Part shown: positions 48,649 through 58,545 of the stretch, piece by piece
How positions within the stretch are numbered: the stretch's first letter is position 1
How the letters are laid out: every line of letters begins with the position of its first letter
Source: Pelomyxa schiedti
Lineage: Eukaryota; Evosea; Pelobiontida; Pelomyxidae
Length of the DNA stretch: 64,000 nt
Assembly (NCBI GenBank): GCA_020536535.1
Contig: JAHLWZ010000672.1
Span: 65,180 to 129,179, forward strand
Reading direction: 5' to 3'
Program-made: the position numbers and the translations under genes
The notes under the pieces: model-generated
Database searches by the model: none
The model's input: the letters and a program-made list of their open reading frames with translations, nothing else
What the model was told of the DNA's origin: nothing

Positions 48649-50345
48649 ATGCTATCCTTCTTGCTACACCAGCAAGTAGGTGCTTCGGCGAGGGCGAGAT
48701 GTAGTCACGTTGCCGAGGCGTTGGTTGGTGCCCTAGGTGTTTCTCATTTGGCATCACTGCCCTGCGTCGGTGGTGCGTATATCGACGAGGCACCGGTGAA
48801 CTTCGACTATGGGATGCCACAGGACCAAGCCGACGGGGCGCTGTGCGCCAAGTTTGGACCGTGCGATCGCGGAGGGCCAACGGCGTGGATGGTGGCGGTA
48901 GGAACCAATTGTGGGAGGGTCAGGACTTACGACCACAGGCTCAATCCACGGTGTTTGTTTGAAATCGACTCACATTCAGGAAAAAGTATTGGTGCTTTGA
49001 GGTATGAGTGCCAAGGAATAGAATTAATTAAATACGGAACAAACTAACAAGAAACACCAGGTTTATAGATGGAAATACTATTGCTTCTGGATCAGAAAAG
49101 TGTATTGTTGCTATTCATGATGTGAGGAACGTGAAGAGTCCTTTGAGCGTTCTTCTGGGGCACCAGGGGTCAGTGACTCAAATCCCACAAATTCTTGTTC
49201 TTGTACCTATGCCCGTGTCTGACTGCCAAAGGAAGGTGGATACGAAGTATTGATGTTGTCCAAAATTCCATTCTCTCTGGGGGCTATGATGGAACAGTAA
49301 TTTCATTTCAGCTCTCGTTTGTGAGCAAACCCAAATGTAGGTGCGCAACTGGGGAAAAATTGGCCACCTGCAAGAAAAAGCCCACAATTCAGAAGTGATT
49401 TTGTACCACCCTGCTCTTTCATACTCCTGTGTATCGCCCTGTGAACAGTCTATGGCTATCAGTCTTGCCAATGGCAGGATTTTTTTGTTGCACAACCTCG
49501 ACGTCGAGCATCTGGCTTCTCCGCACCCAGACCTGCAACGTAGAATTCTTCATCACGCAGCCACAAATACATCCTCCATAATTTGCTTCACGGGTAGTGA
49601 CCACTTCAAGCCAAAAGGGATATGCAATGTCATTGAACTTCTCCATCAGCCGACTCCAAAGTACACCCCCTTCATGAAGTTTGAACAACAAGGAGGTGAG
49701 CTTCTCCTCACGCGACGTGTTGTACCAAGCAATCCACTCTCTTCAGACTTGTGCGTGTATGATACAGCACGGCCGTGCATAACCGTTGTTCAGAATGAAC
49801 TCCCATCATTTTCCTCAGCTATGTCACCCACAAGAGGATCACCGGAATTAGACCAAGCTGAGGTCAACACAGTTGAGCAAGAAATGTGGGACACATCAAA
49901 CAGCCTTTTTGCAGAATCTGAACCTCCAGTTCCCACACTTGTTGGCCATGAGTTACAATTGGAGCAACAAGTCTGGGGAATTGGCCACAGAGCCAATTCA
50001 CAGGGATCCCCCAACAGGCTTATTTGTTGCAGCAAAGACTCGTGTGGGATGGCAACATCACACATCAAAGCACCGGCTTTCTTGTGTGGAGGAAGGTTCA
50101 TTGCCAGCCCCTTCAAGAATGGATTCCGGTTGCTGGACTTCCATAGCCCCACAGCTGTACCCACAACAGAGAGTGATGAGACTCCTTCGAAAAAGGAGGA
50201 CCCTCAGCCACCGTGCTTGTTTCAATCTTATCACCTCAATAGCATCCAACATGTTGTTGTTTCAGTAGAAGCACACCCGATGTTCCCCATTGTTGCAACT
50301 GCAGCACTCAATGGCGTTGTTGCTATTTATGAACCCAAGTTCTAG
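48649..50345 (+). CDS. WD40-repeat protein, DCAF10-like
   Basis: The first in-frame ATG (48649) opens a protein with WD-repeat strands: AWMVAVGTNCGRVRTYDHRL, TIASGSEKCIVAIHDVRN (~49080-49130), then after introns RWIRSIDVVQNSILSGGYDG (~49230-49290) and a large final exon to 50345. The last blade ends FPIVATAALNGVVAIYEPKF, closely resembling the DCAF10/WDR32 C-terminus, and the GRFIASPFKNGFRLLDF segment (~50090-50145) also fits. DCAF10-type proteins are substrate receptors of CUL4-DDB1 ubiquitin ligases. An insert of ~170 residues between blades (49620-50040) is Ser/Gln/Glu-rich and acidic. Three or four short introns lie in the 5' half. It is convergent with the unknown minus-strand gene that follows. 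Confidence 0.78.
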
Positions 50346-50523
50346 AAAATAAATTATGAGTAGGAAGGAAAACGCACAACAAGTAATGTTTGTAATCAAA
50401 TTGCTTTGGGTGCGTGTGAGGTGCTTATGAAACAGTTTGGCTGCTTAGGTGGATTGGTGAGGTCGTTTTGAACTCCTGGTTGAACTGCTGCTTGTTGTAC
50501 TTGCACTTGAACTGGCACTTGTA

Positions 50524-51746
50524 CTAGTCGAAGTGGTTGCCAAGTTCACAGCAGATGCGTGGTGTGCATTCCTTTTTTGAGGGAGCATTTGTTATTATTT
50601 GGCAATACTACTGTCAACCGATCAATAACAGTCCTGATGCCTGCGGGAGTTAGGTCAAGTGTGGGAAGTGATTGCACTTGCCCTGCTTCGGGTTTCGTTG
50701 CAATCTCTCCAAAATCAACATCCCAAGTGAATAATATCTGGAATATGTTGGCTGCAAGGCTCCAATAGCTCAGCTGATAGAGCGTTAGACTGAGTGAAGT
50801 AACTAAAATTTGTCTACTGACAATTAAATTAAATTAAATCCCCTAACTGTATTTTTTTTTCCCGCATTTCATTTGTTAGACAGATAGATAGAGGTAACAT
50901 ACAGTGGGAAGTGACCAGTAAGGACCATCCAATACTTGCAATTATGTCGCGACATTATCTTGGCTTGCATGCGGTCGTCAATCAGTAGATGTCGACGCCG
51001 TAGCCGAGCTCCCACAAGTTACGTTGAGACAGAAGCGCACATATCTAGCAGCTCACTTCCTTGGTCCAACTGAGTTGCCGCACTCATCATGGGCGCATGG
51101 TTCTCCTGGAGCGCCTTGTTGGCGGTGACTCGAACTCCTGCCGCCTATGCGCGCCCGTGCGGGCATTTGCGGCGGCAGTGAAGTTGGCCAGGGCGCAGGG
51201 TTTGCGATGCTGTGCTGTGCACGTAACGAACAGCGCACCGGTGCACTCTGCTCATTATGGGATGGCACGCACTGGCGGCGCGGTCGGGCTTGTTGTCGTA
51301 GTAGAGGCCTGCTGAGGGGACTCACTGGTGTAAGGTGGCACCTTCCAGAAGGAGTTCCCATCCTCTTCCCCTGTGCAGCTCCCCATTTTAATCCTTATTC
51401 CGCCACAAAATCCAAAATCACATGTGATCGAACTTTGGTTGCTGTAATTGGTCTGGTCTGGCACTCATGGACAAAGACAACCGCTTGTATGGTACGTACG
51501 TGACGTTCTTTTTCCTGTGTCTGGTCCCTTCGAAAGTGCCTGCTTGATAGTGTTTGGTTAATCGTCTAACCTAACAGCCACCAGTTGCGTTGGACCCGTC
51601 ACCACAGCAGTAGAGAATGAGGGCAGTTGGTGTTTGTGCGCCGTGGCGATAGCAGCATTCAAGGGGGAAATCGTAGAGGCCGGCTGGGACCCACCTGTGG
51701 GTTCACTGCCCAGTTCACATCTGCATTGCATTTGTGGGTTGGGCAT
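50524..51746 (-). CDS. unrecognised multi-exon protein
   Basis: The start at 51746 reads MPNPQMQCRCELGSEPTGG, then SPLNAAIATAHKHQLPSF, and after introns VVFVHECQTRPITATKVRSH, ELLLEAGLYYDNKPDRAASA, AAGVRVTANKALQENHAP, GSELLDMCASVST, HNCKYWMVLT, and ANIFQILFTWDVDFGEIATK. Successive exons keep one frame when joined at GT-AG sites, and the result is a helix-rich soluble protein of roughly 330 residues. I do not recognise the family. The end is uncertain: the frame given stops at 50524, while a different splice would add a Thr/Ser-rich tail ending at 50445. The intron between ~50770 and ~50917 contains a tRNA-like fragment. Its start codon is two bases from the left arm of the fold-back element. 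Confidence 0.5.
50759..50793 (+). other. tRNA-like 5' fragment (degenerate), in an intron
   Basis: GCTCCAATAGCTCAGCTGATAGAGC followed by GTTAGACTGA reproduces the acceptor strand, a perfect four-pair D-stem (GCTC…GAGC), the A-box, and the 5' side of the anticodon arm of a tRNA. The sequence after 50793 has no matching anticodon stem, no TTCRA T-loop and no complementary acceptor strand within ~150 bp. It is therefore a 5' remnant, possibly from a tRNA-derived retroelement, rather than a working tRNA. It sits inside an intron of the minus-strand gene. Confidence 0.4.
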
Positions 51747-51748
51747 AT

Positions 51749-51909
51749 ATTGGACGTTTCAGTCAAAAACCAGCCACACAAACAAAAAACGAAAACTATC
51801 ATCAAAATCAAACGAAATGCACTGGGTGCGCCCAGTGGATAAACTTGTTTTTTGTTGGTTGTTTTTATTTTTCATTCATTATGCCGTTTTTTGACTGAAA
51901 CGTCCAATA
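51749..51909. mobile_element. MITE-like fold-back element, ~160 bp
   Basis: The left end TATTGGACGTTTCAGTCAAA is repeated as its exact reverse complement at the right end (22 matching bases per arm). The centre, CACTGGGTGCGCCCAGTG (51820-51837), is itself a perfect palindrome with a 4-base loop and lies at the midpoint of the two arms. The inner arms between ends and centre have diverged. The whole is thus one large inverted repeat, typical of a non-autonomous fold-back or MITE-type DNA transposon. A GCA triplet flanks both sides and may be a short target-site duplication, with two extra bases (TA) on the left. No coding capacity. Confidence 0.65.
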
Positions 51910-52048
51910 GCAGGTGCTCTCTTTTTCCGCACGGCATCAATCAAAGGAATGTATTGTATTTGGATGGGTTATGTCATCACAGATTGTTGGACTTCTTCTT
52001 TTGTACTTCTTTTTTTCCCCAAAAAGGGGTGATTTTTCGTTGGCCGTT

Positions 52049-53610
52049 TCAAGCAGCAAGGTACGAGGTCAGAATGGATGTGAGAGGTGTTATGTCGAAA
52101 TCAGCCCACCCTGGTATCTTTTGTTGTGTAAGGTAAGCAGGAACAGGGTCTTGGTCGGCCACTACCTCGATGCAAAATATTGTGGAGCCCAGAATGTAAC
52201 CGTCACACTGCATCACGGAATCATACCAGGCAAGCTGTTGTGTGCGCATAATGTGTCAGTCACGTTGATGTTACTTCTCGCGTGTAAGAGGAGGAAGGTC
52301 TCTCAAACCTGTGACATGTCTATCACAGAAAAGTGAGAAAAAAAAAAGGTATTACTAGAACATACACTCTGACTCACAGCTGGGTTGATTCCAGTACGAG
52401 CAAAAGTTCTGTAAAGAAATTTGGAAAATGAATGGCATAGTTACTTGGTACCTGCCATCCCCCGGCAATATCTGGGAGGCACTATTTAAGGGAATACTTA
52501 AAAATAAGGTTGTATACTGCAATGATTAATGGAACAAGTTCCGCCATCAATCCCATTTTCAGTTATAACCGTATTGAGCACCATTCCAGCAGGTATCAAG
52601 TATTGGTTGAATAATTTGCGATATCTCCTAAAAGGCATTGATTCTTAGGCAAAACAGGGAGAGGGCGACAAACCCTGTGAGCCAACCATCTCCACTGCAT
52701 ACGCCGCCACTGTAGGAAGAGTTCATATAAGGTGCTGAGTACTCGTGAAGTCCGAGAATCGCTGAGAAGTCCATGGCAGTTTTGAAAGCAGGATAAAATG
52801 CCTCAACAACTAGTGATTCCGAATCAGTGAGTTCTCGATTGTTATGAGTATTCTCACGCACTTGAAGGCGTAGTTACATCGGGAACTCCAGTTGAAAAGG
52901 AACCGATGCAAGCTTTCAAGCCATACTTATCCAACAGCTAAAATTGTGTTAACCACTCCTACTTTTTCAGTTGAATTGCTCTTCATATACATTACACATT
53001 AATAACAAAGTGACAAATATGTAACTTGTATCCTGCTCTGTTCAAAAGTTGAATACCACTGCATTGCAGAGACAGTTCCAACATCTGGTTCGTTATATCC
53101 TTCCCAGTAGTCAACGTCGGGGTAACTCAGTATGGTTCCCCTATTTTGAAAATAATATGTATATGTACACTAAGCTGTAACAAATGCATACGAGACTTCC
53201 GACCACCACTCACTAGCCCGTGTTGCAGGGTCACCATCCATAGGTTGACTGTCCAAATAAATGCGCCCAACAATCACAATTCCTGGAGTTTAGCTTATAA
53301 AGCTTTTCACACATTGTTAATTGTACCTGGTACACTCTTCTTTATACTTGCAGCATCGCCAAAGTTATCAAGCAGTTTAACCACCCTTGGTTGGCCTCCG
53401 TTCAACTGTGTTCGTTTTAGGAAGTAATAACAGAAAAAATGCTCTCAAGGGATTTGAACAGACAGGACACACAATTGTCCACGAATATTGACCCATTCCT
53501 GTGTGAATGGATAGCTTGGAATTGCTAAGAGCCACAACGACGAATATACATTGAACCAATAGCAGATAGAAAACTCCACAAACGCAATGTTTCATGATTC
53601 CTCGTGTCAT
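52049..53610 (-). CDS. secreted glycoside hydrolase (TIM-barrel type)
   Basis: The start at 53610 gives a hydrophobic leader (HCVCGVFYLLLVQCIFVVVA) typical of a signal peptide. Exons then encode GIVIVGRIYLDSQPMDGDPA, SYPDVDYWEGYNEPDVGT (~53100), LDKYGLKACIGSFSTGVPDV (~52930-52890), FSAILGLHEYSAPYMNSS (~52770-52715), GDGWLTG, RYRKLFNQYLIPAG, VITENGIDGG (~52545) and near the end WADFDITPLTSILTSYLAA with a TGA at 52049. The NEP and TENG motifs are the likely acid/base and nucleophile glutamates of a clan GH-A barrel. I cannot name the CAZy family or substrate; HEYSAP and WLTxRYR motifs recall fungal and bacterial secreted hydrolases acting on cell-wall glycans. About eight short introns. It is followed by the fold-back element. 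Confidence 0.8.
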
Positions 53611-53680
53611 TGCTTTTGTTGTTGGGCTATCACTTTCGGTTTGTTTTAATCTAAACAAGGGTACAAGGAAGATCTATTGT

Positions 53681-55841
53681 TCATTCCCCGAATGGTGAAG
53701 ATATCTCGATCTGCGGTTGTCGGCGTGGTTCCCGGAGAAGGGAGAGGTGGAACAATTGTTCCTCGGAGTCATGTGTCGTGGAGAGCAACATTTGTTGCAC
53801 CAGGTCATGGTTGCTGCCATTATGGGAGCTGCTGCACGTGGTTGTGGTTGTGCAGGCTGTTGTGGCTATAGTTGTTGGATCACGAGAGTTCGAGTGTGAT
53901 TGCAGGTGTTGGTATGAAGGCGGGGGTGTGAAGGGTACTTGCTGGAAGGCTACAAGTTCCCGGAGTACCGTTGAGATCAGCCGGTACTTTCCGAAGTTGA
54001 TTTCGGTTCCGATGGAATCGCCATTGCCCTCACTTATGAATATCAGGTCAGTGAGATGGAAGGCTATTGGGTTTTGTTTGTTGGTTGGTTGGTTGGTTGG
54101 TTGGTTTATCAGGGGTGGAGGGGTAAAAAAGCGCTAAGTTGGGTAAACTTACACAGGAATGGTACGCAAGGAGGTTTGGCAGCATGGATAAATCTTCGTA
54201 GTTCGCGGTAGCTTGCTTTAGTGTCTGTGAGCTCCCTGAGGTACTCCAATTTCTTTTGGGACTTCTTTGGTAACTACAGATACATTAGTGTTAGTACAAA
54301 AAAGTCAAACAACCTTGGCAAAAGTTTGACTCAAACGGCGTAGGGATGAGTTGTTAAACCCAGAAATCACTGCCACGGAAGAAAACAGGTTATTTATCTT
54401 CAAGAGACTATCTGCGAGGTCAATAAACTTTACCAGTGCCGAGACTCTTTGCTCAATGGTGACTTTTGACAGTATGTAGTGGCACACCCAGAAGTGGATC
54501 TTGAGCAGCGGCTAAATAAAGGGAACTCACATCCTGTGGTAACATACCGCATGGAAAGTACTCAGCATTACTGTAAGATTCGGAGAACTGGTGTGCTTCG
54601 TGGTTAGAGTCCAACCCAGTTTGGCATATTCTCGGACTTTGATTGTTCGGTAAATCTCTTCGGTAATACAAGTGATGTGCCAGGCGCACTCAAGAGGCTC
54701 CATGAGTTCAAGTAGAGGTTGAGAGAATGGAACTTGGGGTGAGTAACATTCATATTGAACGGGGGGATTAAAGACTGAAGGGATACGGAATCTTTTCGTA
54801 GAAGAATTAATACTAGCAGAAAGACTAATAAGACATACATTTGAGAGGAAACTGAGGATGAAAAAGACTTCCATTGAGGGTGCACAGAGGTGTGATAGGC
54901 AAAGGCCTTGAACTCTAGAAAAAACTCCGAAAACTTGAGAGATAACTCCAGGAGATCTCTCATCTCAAGGCAAATTTCTCTCCGAACTTCTTCTGGGAGT
55001 TGCAAAAGGAGACTGTGTATTGGAGTGGATTGATTGCGAGGTTTATGCATTACAGTTGTTGCACAATCACGCCATTTCATAAGTTCGGGGAGTGCATTTG
55101 GACAGTCTAAGCCAAAGAGTGAGCTTTTTGAGCTACTATTAGTAGGGGTCGGAACTTTCTGTGAAATCATCAGGAACAAGAGACAGCCATGTCTTGAGTG
55201 CATGAAGAATTCTAGATACAAGTTAAATATCGCGTAGGATAATAGCGAAGTAGACCTCGTTTGTTCCTCTTGTGCCATAGGTGATCTCATCGAATCCCGT
55301 TCTATGAAGCTATCAAGTAGGCAATGAGACAGAGGGAAAAGAAGGTGGAATCGAAACCTCTTTATCAATAAATCGAACACTGTACGCTGTGTGGTGATTT
55401 CACGATAACACAAGAAGAATTCCTCAAGGAAGCGATTCTTGTCCACCAGTTGTGTTCTTTCATCACCTTTGTCACGGTTAGCCCATGGAAGCATAACTGC
55501 ACCTATAACTATCAATGAACATCAGAAAGATGAGGTCTTCCACACTTGGTGTAGTGATCACCTCTCCATCACGCAAAATCACACGACGCTTTCATTGGTT
55601 ATGTTTCTCTTGGGTGTATATAGCAAATTTGCAAAATTGAAATTTCACATGTCGGCCCCTGAACCCAACTTATGGTACTGTTTCGGTTTTCGACACTCAC
55701 CTCAACGCCGCGTTTGGCTCTCATTCCAAGTATTTTCTTGCTCCCGTTTCGCTTTGATTTCGAAGAAAACGCCGAGAAAGACGGTTTTTTTTCCATGGGT
55801 CCGGTGTGGCCGTTTGGCGCTCTGAGGGTCCATTTGTACAT
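53681..55841 (-). CDS. RasGEF (CDC25-homology) protein
   Basis: The N-terminal exon (MYKWTLRAPNGHTG at 55841, or MEKKPSFSAFSSKSKR at 55796) is basic. Next, VILRDGEVITTPS joins through a 44-nt intron to RFLEEFFLCYREITTQRTVF and DLLIKRFRFHL, a RasGEF N-terminal (REM) region. The catalytic CDC25-homology domain follows: PLECAWHITCITEEIYRTIK (~54700), VKFIDLADSLLKINNLFSSV, AVISGFNNSSLRRLSQTFAK (~54385-54330), KASYRELRRFIHAAKPPCVP and DLIFISEGNG with INFGKYRLISTVLREL (54040-53960). These are the standard RasGEF signatures, so the protein exchanges GDP for GTP on a Ras-type GTPase. A Thr/Ser-rich tail ends at 53681. Roughly eight introns. Confidence 0.88.
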
Positions 55842-56155
55842 CGACGAACTCGGAGGGCGTTGGGGAGTGTACCTTCCCCTAAGGACAATGGAGTCGGCGC
55901 ATCTTCAGCTGATCTCTTAGCCCTTTGGCAGGGGATTAGGTTGGTTCTTTTCTGTTACAAATGCCAAACAGAGAGTAATTCCGGCGAAATTTCTGCAAGT
56001 GCACACACATCAAGCCTAATTTAAGGATTGTCCCCAATGCCCTGACCATACCTAAAGAACAAAATTTCTTATTTCAAAATCAAAAACTAAACTAAAGCAC
56101 ATCTGGTGCAACACACGCGTACAACTACAACAATTAGCAACAAATAGCGGGAAAA
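55842..56155. promoter_or_regulatory. divergent promoter region, RasGEF and aminotransferase
   Basis: About 310 bp lie between two divergent start codons. It becomes A-rich in the last 100 bp before the aminotransferase ATG. Open frames entering it from 55672 and 55806 are continuations of antisense frames without coding character. No RNA gene or repeat is visible. Confidence 0.4.
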
Positions 56156-58288
56156 ATGACAGCCAGTGAAAGTGAAGCCGATATGAAGCCAGATCTCATT
56201 GCTGCTCGCAAACTGTTTTCCGTAGCACTGTCGCAACTGGGAAGAGAGGAACTCGAGCCGGTCGCCGAGGCCCTGGGCATAGATCCGCGTGATTTCGCCA
56301 ACGTGACCAAATTGGCCAAGGCCGTGTTTGATGCCGTGCGAGAAACTGGCGTAGACGACGAATCTGACAACACAATTCTGTCGCAACCAGTGGAGCCGGA
56401 TGAGCAAGATCTCGTAACTGCCGAGACTTACGCTACCAAGTGGCTGGACATTGTAAAAGAAAACACCATTGACGACGCCACTGCAAAGTGGGTGGTCGCT
56501 GAAACTACGAGGAACTTTGCGGACCATTTCAATGCTGGGTGGCTTGAATACAGGAAAAGTGTCACCCAAGGAGGAGATTACGCTTGCACAGAGTGGAGAG
56601 GCAGTGGGAGCGAGTTTGAGGATGTATTGGGCAGAAAGTTCATTGATTGCTTGGGTGGTTTCGGTATGTTCAACTTGGGTTGGTGCCATCCAGAAGTTGT
56701 TGCAGCGGTCCAGGCTCAACTCCAAAAGTATGCCCCCATTGTGAGATTCTTACTATTTCATTTGACCTTTTCTATAGATCTGCTCAGTGCTCACAAGAGC
56801 TGCTGGATCCCCTGCGTGGTGTATTATGTAGACTGCTGGCTATGACGCTACCCGGAAAAATCCAATATGCTTTTCTTGTGAACAGTGGTGCTGAGGCCGT
56901 CGAGGGTGCCTTGAAGCTCGCTAAAGTTTTCACTGGTCGCACTGGATTTATCACTTCCACCAGGGCCTTCCACGGGAAATCTATGGGTGCTTTGAGCGTG
57001 AGTGGCAAAGCTGTTTTCAGAGATCCAGTTGGCACTCTGTATGGTGGTCCTGTCTATCACGTTCCTTATGGAGACGCCGCTTCAGTAGATCGAACACTGG
57101 AAAGCTGTGAGATTGCTGGAATAGGTATGCGAAATTGTTGTTCCGTTTTTTGTTTGATCTCCTTTCCCAGGTATTGCTGCAGTTATCATGGAACCGATTC
57201 AGGGTGAGGCTGGTGCAATTGTCCCACCAGATGATTTCTGGCCAAGAATTCGTGCTTCAACTCTTAGACACAATGTTCTCTTGATTGCTGATGAAGTTCA
57301 GACTGGACTTGGCAGAACAGGCAAACTATGGGGTGTTGACCATTGGTACTTTTTCCACCAGGCCTTGTAAGTCTTCCTAACCTGACAAAGGGGCATTGAA
57401 CCAGACATCATTTGTCTTGGAAAAGCTCTTGGAGGAGGTGTCATGCCAATAAGTGCTTTCTGTTCCACAAAAGAAATCTGGCAGCGAATGATGTACCCAA
57501 ATCCATTCCTTCATACTACTACAACTGGTGGAAATCCGCTGGCCTGTGCAGCAGCCATTGCTGCCATCCGTGTGACTGTACGTGATAAAGTTTGGGAGAC
57601 AGCTGCCGAAAAGGGTGAGTACTTGCTGGTAAGATTAAGACGGCTCGCTGAGGAATACAGCGACATTATCCACGAGGTCACAGGAAGAGGTCTACTGCTG
57701 GCTCTTCACTTCCATGACACTGTAACAGGGTAAAAATGTGATTTCAATGCCGTGAAGTTCATTTTACCCAGGTACCTTGTCGCCTCTGGGATGTTCAAGC
57801 GTGGCATCATCATCTCTGGTACGCTAAATTCTGCACAGGCCGTGAGGATAGAACCACCCTTCGTCATTTCTGAAAAGCAGATGGATGAAGTCATAGTGAA
57901 GCTTGAACAGTCACTTATTGAGACCAGAGGCGAACTAAGGGCCCTACGTGAGAGACAAGCACACAAGCCCGCCCTAGCCACAGGCGCGAAAGCCACCCCA
58001 CACCACCCAGCAACTGCCCCTATTCCCATTAACATGGCTATGAACACAACAACGCTCTCGGGCTCCCCCACCTCCCTCGCCCACCTCGTTGCCCCAACAA
58101 ACACTACCATTCCCACCAACGCCATGCTTATTCCCGACCCTGCAATCCCCATCCCCTCGGCGTCCATGCTGTTACCAGAGCACCTTGCCACAAACACGAT
58201 GATGATTCCCGAGCAGCACATGTCTTCCACTGGGGCCCTCCTTCCTGACCCAACAACCGGCACAATTCCCCACGAGCACTTGTTCTAG
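56156..58288 (+). CDS. putrescine aminotransferase-like class III aminotransferase (YgjG type)
   Basis: A PLP-dependent class III aminotransferase. Matches to E. coli putrescine aminotransferase are dense: FNAGWLEYRKSVTQGGDYAC, FIDCLGGFGMFNLGWCHPEV, SQELLDPLRG, NSGAEAVEGALKLAK, AFHGKSMGALS, VIMEPIQGEAGAIVPP, ADEVQTGLGRTGKL, CLGKALGGGVMPI (PLP lysine), FLHTTTTGGNPLACAAAIA, SGTLNSAQAVRIEPP. The reaction would turn putrescine and 2-oxoglutarate into 4-aminobutanal and glutamate. There is an N-terminal extension of ~100 residues and a C-terminal Pro/Thr/Ala extension (57960-58288) with repeated IPxxxML/IP units. Four or five short introns (for example ~57350-57395) show it is native to this genome. 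Closeness to the bacterial enzyme suggests old lateral transfer. Confidence 0.88.
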
Positions 58289-58545
58289 GCGTATTTACCC
58301 GTGTGAAAGTAACTCGTAACTCTAATGATTTGTGGAAAAAAGAGCAAAGAGCATAAAAAGAAAACAAAGTTTTTTTCTGCAATCTTTTTGCAAAAAATTT
58401 CTTTGGTGTGGTGTGCCCAAAGGATAGTATTGTGTGTTTTCAGCTAGGATCTTTCTGTGAGCAGGTTGCCGTCCTCGACCATTTGGAATACAGTACGCAA
58501 GTGTCCCTTTTTTTAGTAGGGTTTTTGTGGGTAAGGGCATAGTGA

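Noticed and set aside
50700-50900. A functional or permuted tRNA gene.
   Set aside because: No T-loop (TTCRA) or 3' acceptor strand either downstream or upstream within range.
51061-51315. Plus-strand frame with a loose likeness to the malate/L-lactate dehydrogenase (Ldh2) family (LARAQGLRCCAVHV…GMARTGGAVGLV).
   Set aside because: The minus strand splices into a longer coherent protein over the same bases, and the plus frame has no neighbours to complete an enzyme.
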